Shown: positions 43,939 through 51,901 of the stretch, piece by piece | Layout: each line of letters opens with the position of its first letter | Numbering within the stretch: position 1 is the first letter of the stretch | Assembly (NCBI RefSeq): GCF_001689125.2 | Contig: NZ_CP015405.2 | Span: 5,064,747 to 5,128,746 of the forward strand | Origin: Blautia pseudococcoides | Lineage (GTDB): Bacteria; Bacillota; Clostridia; Lachnospirales; Lachnospiraceae | Direction: 5' to 3' | DNA: 64,000 nucleotides | Translations under genes and position numbers: made by a program | Notes under the pieces: generated by a model | Database searches by the model: none | The model's input: only the letters and a program-made list of their open reading frames with translations | Told to the model about the DNA's origin: nothing

Positions 43939-44252
43939 TCACGGCTGCGCCTTACCATAAAGTGTCAAATCTTCTTTATAGCCCTCAAATACATCAACCC
44001 GTGTAATATCGTATAAAATACCTTTATACCTTATAACTTGGGTTGTCTTTATGTCTGTCCGGTAACTAATTTGAAACAGTACGTTTTCATTTGTTTTAGT
44101 GGAAATTCCCGTCACAACTTCCTGCCCGGACAGTTGACGGAAATAAGCCCATACAACGGCAACGGGCACAAGAGTTTTAATCATGTTTCCTTTTTGTCTT
44201 TCGTATATTGGTACTCACAGATTTCTATTTTCTTATCTTTTAATTTCATCAT
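43939..44252 (-). pseudogene. Phage head-closure (head-tail adaptor) protein with frameshift
   Basis: Read from an ATG at 44252 that overlaps the terminase stop: MMKLKDKKIEICEYQYTKDK, then a premature TGA. One base restored near AAAAAGGAAAC joins it to the frame IKTLVPVAVVWAYFRQLSGQ and SYRTDIKTTQVIRYKGILYD, the SPP1 gp16/HK97 head-closure pattern of about 105 residues. A direct terminase to head-closure order, with no portal or capsid genes between, is unusual. Confidence 0.75.
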
Positions 44253-45164
44253 ATCGCCCCCGTATATTCGCTGTAATGCTCATAAAGTCCAACGTAACAA
44301 TCAAGCAGTGCCGCCGCACCGTCAATGCGCTGTTTTGGTGACTGATTTTTTACAGGTACAATATTTCCGTTCCGGTCAGTCTGTACGCCTGTATTCGTCA
44401 AGCACCATTTCAAAATAGGATTATTATTATAATTGACTTTGTGCGCTTTTAGGTCTGCGCCTAACATCTGCATAGGCAGAGAAAGCGTTTTTGCGCCCTG
44501 TATACAGCGCACCATGTTAAAACCCTGCATTTGCATTTCTTCCACAAAATAACGGGCACTGTAGCTGTCATAATAAATCCACGCCGGAAAAAGTTCATAC
44601 TGCTGAACCATTTCAACAAACCATGCGGTAACATCCCCATAGTTAATAGAATTACCGTTGCACAGTCGCAACAAGCCCCGCTCAAACCATTTATCATAGG
44701 GTGTTTTATCTTGTTGTACACGCTCCTGTAAGTTATCAGAGGGCAGCCAGTACATTTGCCGGATATATTTCTTGTCACTGTTCCGGTGCATGAACAGCAG
44801 GCTTGCACAAGTCAAATCGGTTGTAATGGACAGGTCAGCACCGCCGATACAGTATGCTCCTTTAAAATCAGCCAGGTCAAAGCATTCCGTATTGTTGATA
44901 GCGTCAAAAGACAGCCATGCCGTTTTACCGTTTCCCGAATATTAAATTCCTTGCACAGAACCCCGCTTAATTCGTTCGGATTCTGCTTTGCCCGTTCAAC
45001 CTTGATTTGCAGGTCATCCAGTTTTTTAATACGCCCTAATGACGGATTGGCTTTATACCATGCGGCGGGATCCGTCCACTCATCCCGCTTGTCAAGTTCA
45101 TATAGAACGGGCAAAAAGGTATCGTCAGATATAACGCCGTCTGCAACACCGCAAGCGTGGTTCA
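44249..45164 (-). pseudogene. Phage terminase large subunit, 5'-truncated and frameshifted
   Basis: The middle part (NHACGVADGVISDDTFLPVL, DEWTDPAAWYKANPSLGRIK and VLCKEFNIRET) runs to a one-base loss in GTAAAACGG near 44932. The next frame continues TAWLSFDAINNTECFDLADF and GGADLSITTDLTCASLLFMH through QRIDGAAALLDCYVGLYEHY to TGA at 44249. The conserved GGADLS/TTDLT stretch is the nuclease domain of HK97-type TerL. The N-terminal packaging ATPase is missing: homology begins exactly where the antiparallel recombinase remnant starts. Confidence 0.85.
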
Positions 45165-46087
45165 CAGGACGAGAGTCGGAATATTTCAGAAAACAGCACC
45201 TGGGGGATCCGCAAGCGGTTTGAGATTGGGCAGCATAAGATGAGTACCAAGAGGTTCCTTGGTTATGATGCAGATGAGAATGGAAAACTGGTTGTAAATA
45301 AACAGCAGGCGAAGATTGTGAAGCGGATTTTTATGGAGTTCCTCTGGGGGAAGACTACCGATTATATTAAACGAATTTTGGGGAGGGAGGGTGTGATAAA
45401 TTGGGATGGCGGAACAAAATGGCAGTCCACGACAATTGGCAGTATGCTGGAGAATGAAAAGTATAAAGGGGACACGCTCTTGCAGAAAAGCTACACGGTG
45501 GACTTTCTGACGAAGAAGCGGGTGCAGAATGAGGGGGAAATCCAGCAGTATTATATTGAGGATGACCATGAGGCGATTATTGATCCTTGGATTTGGGAAT
45601 GTGTGCAGTTGGAGATGAAGAGAAGGGAGCGGTATCTGGAGGAGCATAATATTACTCGATTTTCCCAAAATACGGAGGCGAATCCACTTTCCAGCAAGAT
45701 TATCTGTGGGGAATGTAACAGGGCTTTTGCGAGGAAGGGATGGCGGACGCCAAGCGGAGACCGGAAAGTGTGGCAGTGCAGTGAACGGTATAAGGTGAAA
45801 GGTGTGCTGGGATGTGGAAATCGGCATATTTATGAGGAAACATTGATTGAGATTTACCTGATTGCTTGGAACAGACTGTTGGAGTGTAGGGATATGCTGG
45901 TGTCGGATTGGAAGGAGAAGATTTGCTGGCAAGATTTCGGGCGATGGATTTTATGGAGATTACTAAGGATACACAGCCGATAAAGGAGCTGGATATTGAT
46001 TTGATGCTTCGGACGGTGGATTATATTAAGGTGTATGAGAATGGAACGGTTGTGACAGTGTTCTTGGATGGGACGGAAATTGAATGA
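45165..46087 (+). pseudogene. Large serine recombinase remnant (N-terminus lost, C-terminal frameshift)
   Basis: Homology starts QDESRNISENSTWGIRKRFE, the joint between catalytic and recombinase domains of large serine integrases, and runs through FLGYDADENGKLVVNKQQAK, YVEDDHEAII-like sequence and the zinc-ribbon CGECNRAFARKGW with WQCSERYKVKGVLGCG. Near 45915 one base is lost; the C-terminus continues in the next frame (LLARFRAMDFMEITKDTQPI, then DYIKVYENGTVVTVFLDGTE) to TGA at 46085. The catalytic-serine domain is gone, replaced by antisense phage DNA. Confidence 0.88.
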
Positions 46088-46169
46088 GAAAGTAACTAAT
46101 AGTTATTTTGTTATTTAAATATTGAAAATGGACAACACATACATTTTATATCTGTTTAAAAAGTTAATG

Positions 46170-46252
46170 TATTTGTGGAATAATCCACAAATAAAAAGAA
46201 GTTTTAAAATAGGCACGAACAAGTTGATATATCCACTTAATTATGCTAAAAT
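46170..46252 (+). promoter_or_regulatory. abiE promoter and AbiEi operator palindrome
   Basis: Perfect 10-bp inverted repeat TATTTGTGGA / TCCACAAATA with a 4-bp spacer (46170-46193). Promoter: TTGATA (46224-46229), 17-bp spacer containing another TATCCAC half-site, TAAAAT (46247-46252). AbiEi antitoxins are known to repress their own operon by binding inverted repeats upstream, which this arrangement fits. Confidence 0.65.
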
Positions 46253-46272
46253 TAAAACGAGGTGAATTTCAC

Positions 46273-47028
46273 ATGAAATATTATGAACAGTTAATGGAAC
46301 AGAGAGTTTTTGACTATAAGGATTTATCGGAAATTATAAGCGAGAATCAAAATACTATATCTTCATTGCTAAGGGATTACATTCGCAAGCACTATATTGA
46401 ACAGATTAGAAAAGGACTTTACGTTGTGGTTAGCATGGAAACAGGTGCTCCGGCAGCAAATAGGTTTGAGATAGGAAGTCATATTTTAGAAGGTGGGTAT
46501 ATTTCCCACCATAGTGCGTTTGAGTATTTTGGACTTACAAATCAAATGATGTTTACTGTACAGGTGTCTGGAAAAGGGCGTTTTCGACCATTTTCTTTTG
46601 ATGGATATGAATATCAGTCTTTTCGTGAGCGGATTAAAGAGGGAGTTCTTCAGAAAGAAAATGGAATTAGAGTGACTGATGTGGAGCGAACGGTATTAGA
46701 TTCTATCAATGATTTAGAAAAGGTTGGGGGCCTGGCAGAATTGTGCCAATGCCTACAGATGATACCGTTTCTTGATGAGGAAAAGTTGTTGTGGTATATG
46801 GAACAATATGGGAAACAGTTTTTGTATCAGAAAGCAGGGTTTCTATTGGAGCACTTAAAGACCGATTTAAAGCTATCGGATTGCTTTTTTAATAAATGCC
46901 GTGAATACATGGGAAAGAGCAAACGTTATTTTTCAGATACAATGGATCGTAAAGTGCTCAGGTATTCCCCTTCTTGGCAGCTATATGTTCCCAAGGACTT
47001 TATGCGTATGGCAGAATTGGAGGAATAA
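46273..47028 (+). CDS. AbiEi-type antitoxin (type IV toxin-antitoxin, abortive infection)
   Basis: 251 residues. N-terminal winged helix (1-75: YKDLSEIISENQNTISSLLR and LYVVVSMETGAPAANRFEI) and a C-terminal domain (about 80-250) with GGYISHHSAFEYFGL and GIRVTDVERTVLDSI, the AbiEi antitoxin pattern. It represses the operon and counteracts the partner nucleotidyltransferase without forming a stable complex in characterised systems. The ATG follows GAGGTG. Clearly AT-richer than the core genes around, which suggests transfer. Confidence 0.88.
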   Translation: MKYYEQLMEQRVFDYKDLSEIISENQNTISSLLRDYIRKHYIEQIRKGLYVVVSMETGAPAANRFEIGSHILEGGYISHHSAFEYFGLTNQMMFTVQVSGKGRFRPFSFDGYEYQSFRERIKEGVLQKENGIRVTDVERTVLDSINDLEKVGGLAELCQCLQMIPFLDEEKLLWYMEQYGKQFLYQKAGFLLEHLKTDLKLSDCFFNKCREYMGKSKRYFSDTMDRKVLRYSPSWQLYVPKDFMRMAELEE

Positions 47029-47029
47029 A

Positions 47030-47971
47030 TTGCAACTAACGAGAAAAGAATTAAACAAAATTGCAAGGGAACAGGGTTTTGTCCGTGATACCTTAGAGAA
47101 GGTATACCGATTGCAGGATATTCTTGTATTTATGAATTCACATCCTCTTATGAAAGAACGTTTGGCATTAAAAGGAGGCACAGCAATCAACCTGACTGTG
47201 TTTAACTTGCCAAGGTTGTCAGTGGATATTGATTTAGATTATTCTGTAGACATAGACAGGGAAGGGATGCTTGAAGAGAGAAAAATAATCGCACAAGACT
47301 TAGAAAAATATATGTTTTCACAGAGATATGAACAAAGTCCTAAATCAAAGAGCAGACATTCTCTAGAAAGTTATATTTATGTATACACAAATACAGCCGG
47401 AGTTCGTGATAACATAAAGATAGAAATAAATTATTCTATGAGGACTCATGTCTTGCCGTTGGTACAAAGGGAAGTTGTTACGAATGGAATTTTAGAAAAA
47501 AACAGAATTCTAGCAGTTGCCGGAATAGAGTTATTTGGCAGTAAAATCAAAGCGTTGTTGGACAGAGCTGCAGCAAGAGATTTGTATGATGTTAGCAATA
47601 TGATTAAATATGGTTTGTTTGATAATGGAGAGACAGACTTGTTAAGAAAATGTACTCTATTTTATATGGCAGTGGGGAATGACGAAGTTCCAGAAATGAT
47701 AGACATAGATAAGATTGATGATATTACTTTTCGTAAAATACATACAGATTTGCTTCCTGTGAAGCGTTTAAATGAAGAATTTAATCTTATTAATGTTAAA
47801 AAAATTGTAAAAGAATATCTAACAGATTTAATGCAACTGACTGCAACTGAAAAAGAATTTTTGAAGGAATTTAGGCAAAAACACTATAGACCGGAACTAT
47901 TGTTTGAGGATAAAGAAATAGTGAGGAGATTGGAAAATCATCCAATGGCCTTATGGAAAATGCAGCAATAG
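47030..47971 (+). CDS. AbiEii-type nucleotidyltransferase toxin
   Basis: 313 residues, read from a TTG two bases after the antitoxin stop behind TTGGAGGA. The nucleotidyltransferase signature is LALKGGTAINL (Gly49-Gly50) followed by Asp66-x-Asp68-x-Asp70 in VDIDLDY; IKIEINYSMR supplies the third strand and KIKALLDRAAARDLYDVSNM the conserved helical region of DUF1814/AbiEii. AbiEii enzymes are bacteriostatic, acting on tRNA ends or nucleotides. All motifs look intact, so it should be active. Confidence 0.9.
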   Translation: MQLTRKELNKIAREQGFVRDTLEKVYRLQDILVFMNSHPLMKERLALKGGTAINLTVFNLPRLSVDIDLDYSVDIDREGMLEERKIIAQDLEKYMFSQRYEQSPKSKSRHSLESYIYVYTNTAGVRDNIKIEINYSMRTHVLPLVQREVVTNGILEKNRILAVAGIELFGSKIKALLDRAAARDLYDVSNMIKYGLFDNGETDLLRKCTLFYMAVGNDEVPEMIDIDKIDDITFRKIHTDLLPVKRLNEEFNLINVKKIVKEYLTDLMQLTATEKEFLKEFRQKHYRPELLFEDKEIVRRLENHPMALWKMQQ

Positions 47972-47999
47972 TTTATGTGATAGTTGTTAAAAACATATT

Positions 48000-50453
48000 T
48001 TGGATTTAGAAAAATGGGATGAATATTTAGATTTGCTTTGTGGTGAAAGGACTTATCAGAAAGAAGCAATAAAAGCAGCAATAATTTATTTGGCATCTGG
48101 TGAGTATTCATCAATTAACCAATTAGCTAAAGAAAACTATAGGAATAATATCGACTTACAAGATAAGTATAAATCAGAAAAAGAACTTTTGAAAAGTTTG
48201 CAGCTACCAGGTAAACTTTCAGGAGTTATAGATTTAGCTACCGGAACAGGGAAAAGCTATATAATGTATGGAATTGCTCAGATGATGTTAGCCTTGAATG
48301 TAGTTAAAAGGGTTTTAATATTATGCCCATCTGTGACCATAGAACAAGAACTTAAAAAAAAGTTTAATGAATTAGTAAAAGATAGCAGGCTTAGATCTAG
48401 CATACCAACAGAGTTGATAGGGTGTAAGGCTCCTAGAATCATAGATGCAAGTTCAACAATTAAGCCTGGAGATATATGTATAGAAAATATACATGCCGTA
48501 TATGATAATACAGGTTCTTCAATACATGATAGCTTTGCTTCTGGGGGTGAGGATACTTTAGTTTTAAATGATGAAGTACATCATGCATACAATGCATCAA
48601 GTGATAAGGATATTAAAAAATGGAAACAATTTCTTTGTGGAGACAAGAACTTTCGCTATATTTTGGGATTTACAGGAACGGCTTACATAAACAATGAGTA
48701 TTTTTCAGATGTTATCTATAGATTTTCGCTGAGAAATGCAATGGATGCTGGATTTGTTAAGCTAGTCGAATATGTCTCACGAGATGAAAGTATTAATCAA
48801 AATGAAAAATTCCAGAAGATATATGATAACCATAAGGAATTTCAGCGTAAATACCGAAAGATTAAACCACTTACTATTGTAGTATCTAAAGACATAAAAT
48901 CATCCGAAAATTTATCCGAAGATTTCATTGATTTTCTTTGTTCAGTAGAAGGAATAGAAAAAGATGATGCTTGTAAAAAGGTGTTAGTAGTTACCTCGGC
49001 GGTAAGGCATAAAAAAAACATAATTGCACTTAGAACGATAGATGACGCAGATAATTATGCTGAATGGATTTTTTCTGTTTCTATGCTTACTGAAGGCTGG
49101 GATGTTAAAAATGTTTTTCAAATTGTTCCGTGGGAGGACAGGGCATTTAATTCAAAGTTGCTTATTGCACAAGTGTTGGGTCGAGGGCTGAGAATACCAA
49201 ACGGTATTGGAGCACAGCCTAAAGTAAGAGTTTTTAACCATGCAAGTTGGAGTAAGAATATACAATTATTAGTGGATGAAATTCTAGAAACTGAATTAAC
49301 ATTAACAAGCCATATACTGACACAAGGTGAAAGAAGCAAATATAATTTTAACCTTTATACATTAGATTATTCTAAAGAAGAACGTACAGTAGCAAAACAT
49401 AATAAAACGCAGGAGGTCTTTGATTTAACTAAAGGTATAAAATTAATTTCTGATCTTGAAGAAGAAAAAAAAGAAACTGAATATGAGGATATTAAGGGAA
49501 ATTTGCAAATTAAAGTTACCAACATTCAAAAGGAAACCATATCAGTAAATGAAGTTGTTAATAAAATAGTTGAAAGTTTTAAAGGAAGAGCACTTGAAGC
49601 CAAGTTGGTTTTTCCAAGTGGTGAATATGAACAAGAAAAATTACCCTCAATAAATGATATTCAAGAATTTATAAGAAAATCAATGCAAGATTGTGGGATA
49701 CAAGGAGAGTATCTTACACAAGAAAATGCAAATAAAATTTATGGAAAATTTACAGGACTGTTACGAAAAAAACCATCAACACCGATTTTTACTAAAAAGG
49801 TAGATAATATTATTGAAATTGAAACTAAGTCCATGAGAAATGAGACGGCTAGATTTAGTGTACTCAAAAAATATATGACTTTATTTTTGGCAAATACATA
49901 TAGAAATGAAATGGACAAAGAAGAAGCAGAAATGTACGAAAATGCTAAAGAAGAAATGATAGGAAGACAGATAAGAGAAGTTAGTAAATATAATATAAAA
50001 ACGCCTGTTAATATGGTTTTTACAACGCTTGAACCTGAAAAGAGATTTGTTCAGTTACTCACTGACAATGATTTGTCAAAACATATTGATGCCTGGATTA
50101 AAGCTAGAGATGTTGGATTCTATAGCATAGATTATCAGAAAAACAAAGGTAGTAAATTTCAGAGTTTTAATCCTGATTTTTTTATAAAAGTGAAAGATAA
50201 TATTATTGTTGTAGAAACAAAAGCGGACAACGACATAAGTGATGAAAACCGTGCAAAATATAAAGCGGCGAAAAGGCATTTTGAATTGTTGAATTTGGAG
50301 TTATCAAAGAAAAACATTAATCAAAAATACTATTTTTGTTTTCTAAGTCCAGCCGACTACAAAACGTTTGAGCAATATGTAATTGATGGGCGCATGTTTA
50401 CTTCTAACTTTAGAAGTAAATTAGAAGATGCTTTAGAAAAAATGGAAGATTAG
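48000..50453 (+). CDS. Solitary SF2 helicase-nuclease resembling a type III restriction subunit
   Basis: 817 residues. Walker A TGTGKS at 81-86, DEVH box at 191-194, motif III GFTGTA, motif V/VI region SMLTEGWDVKNVFQIVPW and QVLGRGLRIP, then a C-terminal PD-(D/E)xK nuclease: Asp726 in FNPDFF, then Glu739-Thr-Lys741 in VVETKAD. The layout equals Res of type III systems, but no mod methylase is near. The TTG start has no clear ribosome site and an in-frame stop lies just upstream, so the true N-terminus may be eroded. AT-rich, like the AbiE pair 28 bp before it; probably part of the same defence islet. Confidence 0.8.
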   Translation: MDLEKWDEYLDLLCGERTYQKEAIKAAIIYLASGEYSSINQLAKENYRNNIDLQDKYKSEKELLKSLQLPGKLSGVIDLATGTGKSYIMYGIAQMMLALNVVKRVLILCPSVTIEQELKKKFNELVKDSRLRSSIPTELIGCKAPRIIDASSTIKPGDICIENIHAVYDNTGSSIHDSFASGGEDTLVLNDEVHHAYNASSDKDIKKWKQFLCGDKNFRYILGFTGTAYINNEYFSDVIYRFSLRNAMDAGFVKLVEYVSRDESINQNEKFQKIYDNHKEFQRKYRKIKPLTIVVSKDIKSSENLSEDFIDFLCSVEGIEKDDACKKVLVVTSAVRHKKNIIALRTIDDADNYAEWIFSVSMLTEGWDVKNVFQIVPWEDRAFNSKLLIAQVLGRGLRIPNGIGAQPKVRVFNHASWSKNIQLLVDEILETELTLTSHILTQGERSKYNFNLYTLDYSKEERTVAKHNKTQEVFDLTKGIKLISDLEEEKKETEYEDIKGNLQIKVTNIQKETISVNEVVNKIVESFKGRALEAKLVFPSGEYEQEKLPSINDIQEFIRKSMQDCGIQGEYLTQENANKIYGKFTGLLRKKPSTPIFTKKVDNIIEIETKSMRNETARFSVLKKYMTLFLANTYRNEMDKEEAEMYENAKEEMIGRQIREVSKYNIKTPVNMVFTTLEPEKRFVQLLTDNDLSKHIDAWIKARDVGFYSIDYQKNKGSKFQSFNPDFFIKVKDNIIVVETKADNDISDENRAKYKAAKRHFELLNLELSKKNINQKYYFCFLSPADYKTFEQYVIDGRMFTSNFRSKLEDALEKMED

Positions 50454-50757
50454 TAGGAACTATTTATAGAACTTAGCAATTTTTTATAATCAGTTTGCGT
50501 TTTGTCGTGTGTATTTTGAAAAATAGGGGTGAAAAACCTCTGAAAGGGGTAAACCAGAGGAAAAGGGTAATCCGTGGCAAAACCAAGTAATATTAGGGGC
50601 GATACTTTTGCCATGTAGTATAAAAGATAACTTTCACCGCATGTCGAAACCGTTGTTCAATTATGCCGTAAGTACAAGGAGTAAGACCTTATAACAAGAA
50701 CCACAAGGAGGTATTTGCCTACCATTTGTCAACGCTTTTCCAAGTGGTAGGCACAGA
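50454..50757. other. Non-coding junction with GGCAAAA repeats and inverted repeats
   Basis: No gene is seen. It contains a weak CCTCTG / CAGAGG hairpin (50537-50560), GGCAAAA (50576-50582) and its inverted form TTTTGCC (50606-50612), resembling the repeats at 41323-41405, and a perfect 8-bp inverted repeat GCCTACCA / TGGTAGGC (50717-50752) right at the 3' end of the integrase fragment. Possibly an old element end. Confidence 0.4.
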
Positions 50758-51057
50758 CTACCTTGTAGCTTCTGTAAATATACTTACAGCATTGTCCTTC
50801 ATCTTTTGAGTATTGAATACATATGGTTCAAAAGTTGTCTTAAAGTTTTTATGCCCCAAACGTTCCATAACTGTTTTAGGACTAGCACCATTCTCAGTAA
50901 GTATGGTACCGTGTGTATGTCGCAAGCTGTGACTATGAAAATAAGGGATACCATGGTCATTGTGAATGACGCAAGCACAATATTTAAAAGAGTCTGGGGT
51001 GGCCGGATCCTGTATGATCGAACTATCAGCCATTAAGTATGTCTGGGATTCTGACAC
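50758..51057 (-). pseudogene. Tyrosine integrase, C-terminal fragment
   Basis: 99 residues ending ...SIFTEATR. The catalytic part is recognisable: FHSHSLRHTHGTILTENGAS (the H-x-x-R pair), VMERLGHKN (G-H) and TTFEPYVFNT with the probable nucleophile Tyr. The arm-binding and core-binding domains and the first catalytic Arg are missing, and the first 20 residues do not match the family. It cannot act alone. It lies at the right edge of the accessory block, oriented toward it, as ICE or prophage integrases are. Confidence 0.8.
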
Positions 51058-51072
51058 CTTCGCATGGATTAG

Positions 51073-51276
51073 GGCGGAACACAGAAAGCGATAGAGGCAG
51101 AACTGAAAAAGCCAAAAGTGGCTTTTTTTTATGTTTACAATGCGGAACAGGTGCAGGATTATCGGGAACTGGAAAAAAATGCTCTGGATACAGACCTAAC
51201 AAAACTGGCAGATGACCTGATCAGGAGCAGTGAATGCCCGGTATATGAGCTTGCACAGGCCATGCGTCACGTCTGA
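51073..51276 (+). pseudogene. Unrecognised gene remnant, C-terminal 67 codons
   Basis: Open frame without start codon directly after a TAG: IEAELKKPKVAFFYVYNAEQ, VQDYRELEKNALDTDLTKLA and DDLIRSSECPVYELAQAMRH, then TGA. Codon use and amphipathic character look like real coding sequence, but I do not recognise the family. Presumably the tail of a mobile-element or chromosomal gene cut by the same events that truncated the integrase. Confidence 0.4.
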
Positions 51277-51297
51277 ACCGGACCTTTGGAATGCACT

Positions 51298-51511
51298 TTA
51301 GTGATCCGGGCAGGATGTGCCGCGTCCGCAGTCGGTCCCTTTCAGGCGTTCGATGACCTCGTCAACCTTCATTCCCTTTACAAGGCTGGCAATTCCCTTT
51401 GTATTGCTGTTACATCCCCTGTTGAATTTCACAGATTGCGATTGTATCTCCGTCCAGCTCGATTTCGATGGAACGTGAACAGATGCCTCTTGTCTTATAT
51501 ACAGTTATGAT
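51298..51511 (-). pseudogene. TSCPD-domain protein (TIGR03905-like) with several disabling changes
   Basis: Reading the minus strand gives ITVYKTRGICSRSIEIELDG and DTIAICEIQQG, one extra base, then CNSNTKGIASLVKGMKVDEV and IERLKGTDCGRGTSCPDH before TAA. This is the short family named for its TSCPD motif. The expected ATG appears as ATC (51509-51511) although a GGAG site stands before it, a one-base insertion breaks the middle, and the C-terminal Ala-rich helix is lost. A decayed chromosomal gene at the island border. Confidence 0.8.
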
Positions 51512-51695
51512 ATATTACTCCATTCGTATTATCTGCGGATGATCATAGCAGATATGGGTGGAAAATGAAAATAAGATATTTTGCGGAGGAATCTGCACAG
51601 AGACGAAGCCGTATGAAAACTTAAAACAGGATGAAACAATAAAAACAAAATCCTATAAACTTACTATTATATAAAAAAATTAATAATATAGACAA

Positions 51696-51720
51696 TTTTT
51701 ACAGTTTTATCCTGTAAAAA
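51696..51720. promoter_or_regulatory. Palindromic operator candidate upstream of the opp operon
   Basis: Perfect 9-bp inverted repeat TTTTTACAG / CTGTAAAAA with a 7-bp spacer, 65 bp upstream of the opp -35. The rest of the stretch from the TSCPD remnant to the oppA start is AT-rich and holds no gene. Confidence 0.5.
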
Positions 51721-51784
51721 TCGTAGTTGTAAGGAAAAATAGCTATAAGAATACGAGGAAACAATACAAAACAGAACAAAACAA

Positions 51785-51813
51785 TTGACAAAGCGACAAA
51801 CACCTGATATACT
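51785..51813 (+). promoter_or_regulatory. Sigma-A promoter of the opp-fucosidase cluster
   Basis: -35 TTGACA (51785-51790), 17-bp spacer, -10 TATACT (51808-51813): near consensus, about 90 bp before the oppA start. Confidence 0.8.
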
Positions 51814-51901
51814 TCATTTAGATAAAGGAACGGTGCGGAAAATCAATATTTTCAGCAAAAACCTAAAGCTATTTAACAAAACCAGAAAGGAAGTAGTGCA
51901 A

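Noticed and set aside
44756..45223. 155-residue plus-strand open frame
   Set aside because: Antisense to terminase sequence with clear homology; it also crosses the fragment junction.
45186..45932. 248-residue minus-strand open frame
   Set aside because: Shadow of the serine-recombinase remnant.
45165..46087. Functional ICE at 41-51 kb
   Set aside because: No relaxase, coupling protein or conjugation genes, and both recombinases are truncated.
48000..50453. Calling the helicase a complete type III restriction system
   Set aside because: No Mod methyltransferase on either side; only the Res-like part is present.
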